Origin: Moraxellaceae bacterium
GTDB lineage: Bacteria > Pseudomonadota > Gammaproteobacteria > Pseudomonadales > Moraxellaceae
Reading direction: 5' to 3'
Length of the DNA stretch: 13,770 nucleotides
Assembly (NCBI GenBank): GCA_030684415.1
Contig: JAUXNL010000062.1
Location: 1 to 13,770, forward strand
Every line of letters starts with the position of its first letter. The stretch's first letter is position 1. Below the pieces are notes generated by a model. It was not told the origin of the DNA, searched no databases, and saw nothing but the letters and a program-made list of their open reading frames with translations. Positions 6,180 through 13,386 of this stretch are shown here, piece by piece. The position numbers and the translations under genes are program-made.

Positions 6180-6849
6180 CCCCAATCTGCCACATCTGCG
6201 CCTGATTGCCGATGCCTTGGGCGAATTGCGCGAGCACTTGGTGTTTCTGGGCGGCGCGGTCGCAGGCCTGCTGATCACCGATCCCTTGGCAGACAGTGTG
6301 CGCGCCACTCGTGATGTCGATGCCGTGATTGCGGCAGAGCTGACCGCCTATTACCGTTTTGAAACGGCGCTGGCAGCACGCGGCTTCCGGCGTGATACGC
6401 AAGGTGATGTGATCTGCCGCTGGGTGCATGAGGCGTCGGGCTTGCTGTTCGACCTCATGCCGGTGCAAGCCGATGTGCTGGGCTTTTCCAACCGCTGGTA
6501 TCCCTATGCCATGGAAACAGCAGTGCCTGTTACTTTGGACGATGGGCTGACCATACGCAGGGTGAGTGCCGTCGCTTTTGTCGCCACCAAGCTGGAAGCT
6601 TTTGCCAGTCGAGGTGCCGGTGACTTTCTCAGCAGCCACGACCTTGAAGATGTGCTGAATATCATTGATGGCCGCGAAGAGCTTGCCGCCGAAATGAGCG
6701 CCGCGCCAGCCGCGCTGCAACAAAGCATCGCAGCAGCATTTGCGCAACTGCTGACCAAGTCTGACTTTCTGAATGCCTTGCCTGGCTTGATCACTGAGCC
6801 GGAGCGCGCATCCGTCATTCTGGCGCGCCTGCAAACAATGAGCGCCTGA
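6166..6849 (+). CDS. AbiEii/AbiGii-type nucleotidyltransferase, candidate toxin
   Basis: 227 residues from ATG 6166, inside the 3' end of the winged-helix gene; GGA lies about 10 bases upstream. The nucleotidyltransferase fold is indicated by LGG (28-30) followed by the catalytic pair Asp50 and Asp52 (TRDVDAVI) and a likely third acidic residue Asp96 (LLFDLMP). Further along, ATKLEAFASRG (140-150) and SSHDLEDVLNIIDGR (156-170) fit the Lys and Asp motifs of the AbiEii/MNT-like group. Known members transfer nucleotides to tRNA or proteins and act as toxins or in abortive infection, usually next to a cognate antitoxin. All catalytic acids are present, so the enzyme looks active. Alternatively this could be a housekeeping modifier of unknown target. 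No mobile-element sequence is seen nearby. Confidence 0.78.
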   Translation: MRANDPNLPHLRLIADALGELREHLVFLGGAVAGLLITDPLADSVRATRDVDAVIAAELTAYYRFETALAARGFRRDTQGDVICRWVHEASGLLFDLMPVQADVLGFSNRWYPYAMETAVPVTLDDGLTIRRVSAVAFVATKLEAFASRGAGDFLSSHDLEDVLNIIDGREELAAEMSAAPAALQQSIAAAFAQLLTKSDFLNALPGLITEPERASVILARLQTMSA

Positions 6850-6999
6850 TAAAGCGAGTGCGCGACACTATGGGATAGCGCAGCGCAAAGAGGAAATCGA
6901 GTACATGGGCCTGCACAAGAAAATCACAACATCTACCATCGTCTGAACGCGCATGGCTGGCGGTATGCCAAGGTGAATGGCAACGACAAGCTCAGGTAG
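6848..6999 (+). pseudogene. Frameshifted coding remnant, family unknown
   Basis: Immediately after the nucleotidyltransferase, one frame reads HYGIAQRKEEIEYMGLHK (ending near 6920) and an adjacent frame continues NHNIYHRLNAHGWRYAKVNG to a stop at 6997-6999. The two join at an A-rich run near 6918-6923, where a single-base change would make one continuous protein-like sequence of about 50 residues. There is no start codon or ribosome site that would make it a gene now. I do not recognise the family. It may be the decayed end of an older gene; chance is not excluded. Confidence 0.3.
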
Positions 7000-7164
7000 G
7001 TGAACAACGTGTGGCTGGCGTCCGAGAGCAGCGGCGCTGACAGGAAGAGGCCGAGTGATCACCCCGTGAGCGAAAAGTGCGCCTTCGGTATGTCCCACGA
7101 TATGCCGCGTCGCCGCGACGGAATGGCAACCTCGTCACCGCGCAAAAACGCTTGGTTTTTTGCC

Positions 7165-7200
7165 TTGAATCACTCGGGACGATTCAGTAAGATGCGCGCC
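7165..7200 (+). promoter_or_regulatory. Sigma70 promoter of tRNA-Val with GC-rich discriminator
   Basis: TTGAAT (7165-7170), a 17-base spacer and TAAGAT (7188-7193) are followed by GCGCGCC. GC-rich discriminators mark stable-RNA promoters under stringent (ppGpp) control. The predicted transcription start near 7200 is about 34 bases before the mature tRNA. Between about 7000 and 7160 I see no gene or clear element. Confidence 0.65.
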
Positions 7201-7233
7201 TCGTTGCTGCCGACAGGCCGCCGCGAAGACCCC

Positions 7234-7310
7234 AGGCGCATAGCTCAGCTGGTTAGAGCACCACCTTGACATGGTGGGGGTCGCTGGTTCGAGTCCAGTT
7301 GCGCCTACCA
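7234..7310 (+). tRNA. tRNA-Val(GAC)
   Basis: A 77-base cloverleaf with encoded CCA. The acceptor stem AGGCGCA/TGCGCCT pairs fully, the D arm is GCTC/GAGC, and the anticodon stem CCACC/GGTGG encloses loop TTGACAT with anticodon GAC, which reads valine codons GUC and GUU. The T arm GCTGG/CCAGT encloses TTCGAGT, with one G-U pair. It is a single gene with its own promoter and terminator. No duplicated 3' end is seen in the window, so there is no sign that it has served as an integration site here. Confidence 0.97.
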
Positions 7311-7316
7311 GATATC

Positions 7317-7350
7317 AAAACCCGCAAGACCTCTGTGGCTTGCGGGTTTT
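7317..7350 (+). terminator. Intrinsic terminator of tRNA-Val
   Basis: A perfect 12-bp stem AAAACCCGCAAG (7317-7328) / CTTGCGGGTTTT (7339-7350) with a 10-base loop starts 6 bases after the tRNA. The T run is the distal arm of the stem, and the matching A run makes it work from either strand. It may therefore also end transcription of the oppositely oriented transglutaminase operon, whose stop lies about 170 bases away. Confidence 0.9.
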
Positions 7351-7519
7351 GTGCTTTTGGGCACGGCATTTTCAGCATGCCAACGCCGCCGGCATCGAGC
7401 CTGCACGCACAAAACCCGCGACCCTTGTTCTGAACCCTGCAGACAGGCTTGCCGATTCCATTGCGATGGGGTGTGGAGGACACACTGCACGCTGGCTCAT
7501 CCGCAGGCCTGGCGCCATT

Positions 7520-9511
7520 TCAGAAACCGCGCACCAAGCGCCGGAAGCGGCGCAGCAAGACCGGCTCGCCGGAGGCGGCCGGGCGGTAACGCAAGGCCAG
7601 GTAAAGACTGGTGATGGCTTGCGCACGAGCGGCCAGCGCCGGCTTCTCGCGCCCGATGCGCTCGGCATAGGCCTGCGGCGCCTCGCCCGGCTCGCGCACA
7701 ATGCCCTTGGCGGCCATCTGCCGGCAAAAGCGCCGGTAGGAGCGGTCGGCGGGATGGCTGTACGGCCGATGGCCATACAGCGACCACAGCAGCATCAGGC
7801 CAGCCAGTGTCGTGAGTATCCCCGTCATCACCGCCAGCCGGCGCAGCAGGCTGGTATCGCCGAGCAGGCGGCGCATGAAGCTGTCCTGGTTGCGGCTGTC
7901 GTAGCCCAACACATCGCGCTGCCAGCGGTAATTCACATAGTCCACGGCGGCGCGTAGTTGTCGGAACATGCGGTAGTTGCCATAGCGCAATGCACTGACA
8001 CCGGAGTCGCCCCAATACGAGCGCTCATTGGCAAGACCACTGGCGCCGCGCTCGATGCGATCCGGTGCCACCGCGGCCGTGGGGTCCACGCTGACCCAAC
8101 CCTCCCCCGGCAACCAGACTTCTGCCCAGGCATGGGCATCCAGTTGGCGCACGAGCCAGTGTTGGCCGAGCTCGTTTTTCTCACCCCCCTGATAGCCGAC
8201 GACAACACGCGCCGGCAGGCCAGCGGCGCGCATCATGAACACAAAGCTGGAGGCATAGTGCTCGCAAAAACCCCGACGCGTGCTGAAGAGGAATTCGTCG
8301 ATACGGTTATCGCCCAGTGGCGGCGGCTCCAGCGTGTAGTAAAAACGCTCGGTGCGGAACCAGTCGAGCACATGACGGATATAACGGCGCCCGTCGCCAT
8401 ACGCATTCACCCAACGCCGCGCCTGTGCGCGCGCCAGCGAATTGCCGTTGCGCGGCAACTGTAATGTCTCGCGGCGTAACCAGTCGGGCAACTCGTCCGG
8501 GTCCAGCCGCGCTCCGGGAAACGTGCGGGCTTCGTAACGCATGCGCTCGAACACCGGTGAGCGGTAACGCAGGCTGTAGTCGCGCATCAGGCCGACATTG
8601 GGCGTGAACGATTGCGACAGACCGAGCGCAAACAGCCAAGGCTCATCGCTCGCCTCCAGCACGACCTTGTAGGCAATCGGCTGCTCGGCACCGAGATACA
8701 ACGTTGGCGCCCATGAAGGCATCTCGCGCATATCCCAGTTTGCCAGCGCACCAGGATTGTTCACCAGCTCGCTCTGCGTCCAACGCTGGCCGTCAAAATT
8801 CGCCAGCACCAAGCCGCGCCAATACATCTTGCTGCGCGGTGGTGGCTCGCCTTCAAACTCGACACGGAACGCCACGGCTGTGGACTGTCCGAGGCTGGCG
8901 ATATCGCCCGGGCTCATGCTGTCGCTCATGCCGGTTTTGCCAGAGCCTTCGGTGAGATTGAGTGTCCACATCGGCGGCAAGCGTGGGAAAAACACGAACA
9001 ACACCAGCATCAGCGGCGCCGCCTGCCCCACCATCACGCCGGCGCGCCACAAGGTTTGCCGGGTGCTTACTCCCTCACGCTGCTGCAACACCATCAGCGC
9101 GCCGACAATCACCACCAAGGCCAGCGCCACATACACCGTGAGCAACAAGGTTTGTGAAAACAAAAAAGCCGTGGCCAGCAAAAAGATATCGAGCACCGAG
9201 AGCACAAACATGTCGCGCGCGTTGCGGGTTTCGAGCAATTTCAACGCCGCGCACAGCACGAGGAAAGACACGCCACCCTCTGCACCGAACAGGGTACGGT
9301 GCGAATAAAAGACACCGGCCAGCCCGCCCAGCAACAACAGCACACGCAACACATTGCCCGGCACACCAAGACGCTGTTCGACACGCGGCAAGCGCCAGAC
9401 ACAGGCGAGCAAGACTGCCACGCTCAACCACGGCGGCAGGCGGTCGTACTGCGGCGCCAACGCGACAATCAGCGCCATCATCTGCCAGTAACGCGCACGC
9501 AAGGTCATCAT
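7520..9511 (-). CDS. tgpA: TgpA-type membrane protein with periplasmic transglutaminase domain
   Basis: 663 residues from ATG 9511, preceded by GGGAGG about 7 bases upstream. An ATG three bases later is possible, and the longer frame to 9553 has no support. About six hydrophobic helices occupy residues 15-175 (DUF3488-type region), followed by an exported segment. The transglutaminase core shows catalytic Cys416 (GFCEHYASSF), His460 (DAHAWAEVW) and Asp476 (VDPTAA). A further transmembrane helix (about 557-578) precedes a short cytoplasmic tail. This is the full architecture of Pseudomonas TgpA, reported as essential there and thought to act on periplasmic or envelope proteins; its substrate is unknown. 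The start overlaps the DUF58 gene stop (ATGA), so the three genes form one coupled operon with moxR first. Confidence 0.93.
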   Translation of the reverse strand: MMTLRARYWQMMALIVALAPQYDRLPPWLSVAVLLACVWRLPRVEQRLGVPGNVLRVLLLLGGLAGVFYSHRTLFGAEGGVSFLVLCAALKLLETRNARDMFVLSVLDIFLLATAFLFSQTLLLTVYVALALVVIVGALMVLQQREGVSTRQTLWRAGVMVGQAAPLMLVLFVFFPRLPPMWTLNLTEGSGKTGMSDSMSPGDIASLGQSTAVAFRVEFEGEPPPRSKMYWRGLVLANFDGQRWTQSELVNNPGALANWDMREMPSWAPTLYLGAEQPIAYKVVLEASDEPWLFALGLSQSFTPNVGLMRDYSLRYRSPVFERMRYEARTFPGARLDPDELPDWLRRETLQLPRNGNSLARAQARRWVNAYGDGRRYIRHVLDWFRTERFYYTLEPPPLGDNRIDEFLFSTRRGFCEHYASSFVFMMRAAGLPARVVVGYQGGEKNELGQHWLVRQLDAHAWAEVWLPGEGWVSVDPTAAVAPDRIERGASGLANERSYWGDSGVSALRYGNYRMFRQLRAAVDYVNYRWQRDVLGYDSRNQDSFMRRLLGDTSLLRRLAVMTGILTTLAGLMLLWSLYGHRPYSHPADRSYRRFCRQMAAKGIVREPGEAPQAYAERIGREKPALAARAQAITSLYLALRYRPAASGEPVLLRRFRRLVRGF

Positions 9512-10473
9512 TCGCGCGCCTCCCGACCGAACAGCGCCAGCGCGCGCAAGCACTCTTCGCGCAGTTCCGGCCCGTTGCCAACAGCAATTTCAGTACCCGG
9601 CAGGCGCAGACCGAACGCGCGGTTTTGCTGCGACAGTTGCAACACCCACCAAGTCAGGCGCGAGAGCCGGGTTTCAATCCCAAGCCCTTGCAAGGCATTC
9701 CAGTCGAGCACATCACTGCCGGCTTCTTCACTGGCATAGGTCTTGGTGAGCAAGCCCTGCCCGCGCGCCAGATGCTTCCATGACACATGCGCCAGTGCGT
9801 CGCCGGGGGTAAACGTTTTGAGCCCTTCGAAGTCTTCATGGCCGAGCGTGCGCTGCTGCTCGCCCTCACCATCGCGCCCCTGCCCGGCGGGCATCAGCTC
9901 GCTGGCTTCCGGATGGGGATAGACAATCGTTTTCATGTCGAGATCGAGCCAGGTCCAGGCACGCAAAAAACCGACCGGATAGACCGACGACAAACGCAGA
10001 CGAGACGGCCGGAACCAGCCGCGCTTTTGCACCGGTAACGGCACAGTCACTTCGATGACACCGTTCACCCACATCACCGGCAGCGCCACACCCTCCCACT
10101 CGATGAGCAGGCTCTCATGCTCGCGGCCCCGCACATCATCAAAGCGCAGCAGGAAGGCGGCGTGCTCGCCGGCAAATGCCGGTTTGGCCGCAACAGCCGC
10201 AATGCGTAACCCGGACAAGTTTGCGTAGGTATGGTGAATGGCAATCACAAACAGACTGCCGAGAAAAAAACTCAAGCCCAGCAAAAGATTGTTGGCGTAG
10301 TTGATGCCGCCCACAAACAAGGCGAGCAACACCAGTGAGGCGATACCACCCTGGGCGGTGAGAAAAATGAAAATCCGGCGTTGGTTGAGCGTCACTTCCG
10401 TGACGCGCGGAATGCGTCGGTCGAGCCAACGCTGCCAGCGCTGGCGGAACAAGGCTCGCAGCCGGGCCCGCAT
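9508..10473 (-). CDS. DUF58-domain membrane protein
   Basis: 321 residues. The N-terminus is Arg-rich (cytoplasmic), followed by two transmembrane helices (about 34-56 and 61-80), then a beta-rich region and the DUF58 signature, where EDFEGLKTFTPGDALAHVSWKHLARG spans about 213-238. DUF58 proteins are fused to or paired with MoxR AAA+ ATPases and resemble von Willebrand factor A domains; they are thought to be the target or adaptor of the ATPase. The gene starts one base after the MoxR gene stop (TGAcATG) and its own stop overlaps the TgpA start, consistent with assembly of one membrane complex. Exact function is unknown. Confidence 0.92.
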   Translation of the reverse strand: MRARLRALFRQRWQRWLDRRIPRVTEVTLNQRRIFIFLTAQGGIASLVLLALFVGGINYANNLLLGLSFFLGSLFVIAIHHTYANLSGLRIAAVAAKPAFAGEHAAFLLRFDDVRGREHESLLIEWEGVALPVMWVNGVIEVTVPLPVQKRGWFRPSRLRLSSVYPVGFLRAWTWLDLDMKTIVYPHPEASELMPAGQGRDGEGEQQRTLGHEDFEGLKTFTPGDALAHVSWKHLARGQGLLTKTYASEEAGSDVLDWNALQGLGIETRLSRLTWWVLQLSQQNRAFGLRLPGTEIAVGNGPELREECLRALALFGREARE

Positions 10474-10474
10474 G

Positions 10475-11392
10475 TCAGCCGATCACATCCACAGCCTTGA
10501 GCAACTGCGCCGTCAGACTGTGCGTGCGGCCCTGATCTTCAATACCGCCGCGCAGGCGGTGCTCGGCTACGGGCAGCAGCACTGCCTGCACGTCATCTGG
10601 CAGCACATGGTCACGCCCGTGTAGCAGGGCCCAGGCTTGCGCAGCGCGCAACAAGGCCAGCGTGCCACGCGGCGACAGGCCATGCTGGAAACCCTGCGCG
10701 GTACGCGTATGCGCCACCAGCCGCTGCAAATAATCGAGCACGGCATCGGCGGCATGGATTTTGGTCACGGCAAGCTGCCACTCTTCCAACTGGCGCGGCG
10801 TTGCCAGCGCCTTCATTTGCGGCAGCAATTGGCGGCGGTCTCCCCCCGTCAACAACTCACGCTCCGCAGCGGCCTCGGGATACCCGAGCTGGATACGCAT
10901 GAGAAAGCGGTCGAGCTGCGACTCCGGCAGCGGGAAGGTGCCCATCTGCGACGAAGGATTCTGTGTGGCAATCACGAAAAATGGCTGGGGCAGTTTGCGC
11001 GTGATGCCATCGGCCGTGACCTGATGCTCTTCCATGGCTTCGAGCAGCGCGCTCTGTGTTTTCGGCGTGGTGCGGTTGATTTCATCGGCCAGCAGCACCT
11101 GCGAAAACACCGGGCCTTCGCGAAAGACAAAGGCCTGTGTCTGCGGATTGAACACGGACACGCCGATGATGTCGGCCGGCAACATGTCGCTGGTGAACTG
11201 GATGCGCTGATAGCGCAGGCCAAGCACGCGCGCCAGAGCCTCGGCCAGGGTGGTCTTGCCCATGCCGGGCAAGTCTTCGATCAACAGATGGCCGCGCGCC
11301 AGCAGGCAGGCCATGGCCAATTTGATCTGTTCGGGCTTGCCGAGAATGATGTGGCCCAAGGCCGCGAGCACGGGCGAAAGCGCTGTTGTCAT
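10475..11392 (-). CDS. MoxR-family AAA+ ATPase
   Basis: 305 residues. ATG 11392 is chosen because AGGA lies 6 bases upstream; the frame continues to 11458 without support. The Walker A (DLPGMGKTT, about 40-48), Walker B (LLADEINR, about 100-107), sensor 1 (ATQNP, about 142-146) and the LPESQLDRF motif (about 156-164) are all intact. MoxR ATPases act as chaperone-like machines that remodel or activate partner proteins, usually a VWA or DUF58 protein encoded next to them, as here. It is the first gene of the MoxR-DUF58-TgpA operon and divergent from the GMC oxidoreductase gene. Confidence 0.93.
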   Translation of the reverse strand: MTTALSPVLAALGHIILGKPEQIKLAMACLLARGHLLIEDLPGMGKTTLAEALARVLGLRYQRIQFTSDMLPADIIGVSVFNPQTQAFVFREGPVFSQVLLADEINRTTPKTQSALLEAMEEHQVTADGITRKLPQPFFVIATQNPSSQMGTFPLPESQLDRFLMRIQLGYPEAAAERELLTGGDRRQLLPQMKALATPRQLEEWQLAVTKIHAADAVLDYLQRLVAHTRTAQGFQHGLSPRGTLALLRAAQAWALLHGRDHVLPDDVQAVLLPVAEHRLRGGIEDQGRTHSLTAQLLKAVDVIG

Positions 11393-11432
11393 GAAATCCT
11401 GACCTGTGTCCGGAAAAGGGTTAGACGGATTG

Positions 11433-11441
11433 GTTATAGTC
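11433..11441. promoter_or_regulatory. AT-rich element shared by two divergent genes
   Basis: The 86-base gap between the MoxR and GMC genes is GC-rich except for TTATAGT (plus) / ACTATAA (minus). This could serve as -10 for either direction (TATAGT plus, TATAAC minus). No good -35 is seen 17 bases away on either strand, so the call is weak. Confidence 0.25.
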
Positions 11442-11478
11442 GGGCGACTCGGCAACATACCACCAAACTCTTGCGCCC

Positions 11479-13386
11479 ATGAAACCTACAACCCTGCGTC
11501 ACGTCGCTACGGCACACGCGTTCGTCGAAGCGGCTTTTTCGGCCGATAGCGCACTTCCGCTGGCGGCGCCCTCTCAGTTGGTCACCACCGTCGAGCGCTA
11601 CTGCCAGGAAACCCCCGGCCTTTCCACCGTTCTTGATGGCCTGTTCAGTGCACTGGAGACACGCTTCCTGCTGAGCCGTCGCCAGCGTTTTGCCCATGCT
11701 AGCCTCGACGCCCGACGGGGCTTTCTGAACACCCTCGACGGGATCGAAGCCTCTCTGCTGCAAGCCCTGACCCTGCCTTTCCGCGTCGCCCTGCTGCAAG
11801 ACGCCGACGTGCTGGCGCGCCTGAACGTGCCCAACGGCATACGCGTGCCGACCACAGTCGAAAGCGCGCGCTGGCGGCAGCAGGTCACCGATGCCAGCAC
11901 CCTGACCACTGACGACGACATCGAAGCGGATGTCGTCATTGTGGGGACCGGCGCTGGCGGTGCTGCCGCCGCCTACGAACTGGCCCGGCAAGGCTTGGCC
12001 GTCGTCGTGATCGAAGAAGGCCGCTATCACGACCGGCGCGACTTCAATGGCCGCCTGACCGACATGATTCCTCTGCTCTACCGGGCGCTCGGGCTGACCG
12101 CCACGCTCGGCAACACCGTCATTCCCGTGCCCATCGGCCGTAGCGTCGGCGGCACCACTACCATCAACTCTGGCACCGCCATGGCGGTGCCGCCAGAGAC
12201 ACTCGCACGCTGGCGCGCACTGGGCCTGCGCGAATTCACCGAAGCGGAAATGGCCCCGTACAACGCCGAGGTCATGGAGATCCTCCAGGTGCAAAAAGCC
12301 GACGCCCGCTACGTGGGCGACATCGGCCAGATCATCCGGACCGGCGCCAACCGCATCGGTTTTGTAGAAACCCATGAGCTGCCGCGTAATGCTGCCGGCT
12401 GTGATGGCCAAGGGCTTTGCCAGTTCGGCTGCCCGACCGACGCCAAGCAGTCCACCAATGTCAGCTACATGCCGAGGGCACTGGATGCTGGCGCCTTCCT
12501 GTTCACCGGCCTGCGCGCCACCACACTGCTGCAGGACGGCAGCCTGACTCGTGGCATCAAGGCTATCGGCACGGGAGCAGATGGCAGGCCACGCACGCTA
12601 ACCGTCCGCGCACGCGCCACCGTACTCGCCATGGGCAGTTTCCTGACACCGGTCTTCCTGATGCAGAACGGCTTTCGCCTGCCGCAACTCGGGCGTCAGC
12701 TCAGTATCCATCCGGCGGGCGTGGTGTTGGGTCATTTCCCGGATCGCGTCTTCGATCATGCGCGGCGCATTCCGCAGGGTTTTGGTGTCAGCGATCTCGC
12801 CACCGAGGGATTGATGTTCGAAGGCGGCACCATCCCGCTGATCGGCCACGGCATGATGAGCCCGTTGCAAGGGAGCGACTGGCTGCGCTTTGTGGAGAAC
12901 TACCAGCACACCGCCTATTTCGGACTGATGCTGCGCGACACGTCGCGCGGGCGCGTGCGGCCGGGGCCGCATGCGGATTTTCCGCTCATCCGATATTCGA
13001 TGAACCACACTGACTTCGCGCTGTTCAAGCGCGGCATCCGCGAGCTCGGCCGCATGTACTTCGCCGCCGGTGCCGCGCAAGTATGGCTGCCGGGTTTACG
13101 AAAAATGACCGCCGTGCACAGCGAAGCCGAGCTCGACCGGCATCTGGCTGGCTGTGGCTCGCCGCGCGATTTCATGATCACCGCCTACCATCCGCTGGGC
13201 ACCTGCCAGATTGGCGCGAATGTGCAATTCGGAGTCACGGATACGTCTCATCGGGTGTTCAACAATGAGGGGCTTTATGTGATGGACGGATCGAGTGTGC
13301 CGGGGCCGTTGGGGGTGAATCCGCAGGTGACGATCATGGCCTTGGCAACGCGGGCGGCGCGGCACTTGGGGGCGGTGTTGGGGTAA
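11479..13386 (+). CDS. FAD-dependent GMC oxidoreductase (long-chain alcohol oxidase-like)
   Basis: 635 residues from ATG 11479; no clear ribosome site is visible. An alpha-helical N-terminal extension (1-145, with LLSRRQRFAHASLDARRGF at 64-82) resembles the N-terminal part of long-chain alcohol oxidases. The FAD-binding GxGxxG is at 156-161 (VGTGAGG), followed by Glu179-Glu180 and the GMC segment RSVGGTTTINSG (221-232). A Cys cluster, Cys308/Cys314/Cys318 (GCDGQGLCQFGCPTDAKQS), follows. The C-terminal catalytic motifs are His571 in HPLGTCQIG and Asn614 in VNPQVTIMALA. The enzyme should oxidise an alcohol to an aldehyde or ketone, most likely a hydrophobic one; the substrate cannot be read from the sequence. 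No signal peptide is seen. It is divergent from the MoxR operon and ends in a hairpin-rich spacer. Confidence 0.92.
   Translation: MKPTTLRHVATAHAFVEAAFSADSALPLAAPSQLVTTVERYCQETPGLSTVLDGLFSALETRFLLSRRQRFAHASLDARRGFLNTLDGIEASLLQALTLPFRVALLQDADVLARLNVPNGIRVPTTVESARWRQQVTDASTLTTDDDIEADVVIVGTGAGGAAAAYELARQGLAVVVIEEGRYHDRRDFNGRLTDMIPLLYRALGLTATLGNTVIPVPIGRSVGGTTTINSGTAMAVPPETLARWRALGLREFTEAEMAPYNAEVMEILQVQKADARYVGDIGQIIRTGANRIGFVETHELPRNAAGCDGQGLCQFGCPTDAKQSTNVSYMPRALDAGAFLFTGLRATTLLQDGSLTRGIKAIGTGADGRPRTLTVRARATVLAMGSFLTPVFLMQNGFRLPQLGRQLSIHPAGVVLGHFPDRVFDHARRIPQGFGVSDLATEGLMFEGGTIPLIGHGMMSPLQGSDWLRFVENYQHTAYFGLMLRDTSRGRVRPGPHADFPLIRYSMNHTDFALFKRGIRELGRMYFAAGAAQVWLPGLRKMTAVHSEAELDRHLAGCGSPRDFMITAYHPLGTCQIGANVQFGVTDTSHRVFNNEGLYVMDGSSVPGPLGVNPQVTIMALATRAARHLGAVLG

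Noticed and set aside
6010..6834. 274-codon frame on the minus strand
   Set aside because: It is antisense to the nucleotidyltransferase gene, which has clear catalytic motifs.
7234..7310. tRNA-Val as an attachment site for an integrated element
   Set aside because: I see no integrase gene and no second copy of the tRNA 3' end in the window.
10637..11482. 281-codon frame on the plus strand
   Set aside because: It is a shadow of the MoxR ATPase gene, whose Walker and sensor motifs are intact.
11434..12411. 325-codon frame on the minus strand
   Set aside because: It is antisense to the GMC oxidoreductase gene and has no recognisable domain.
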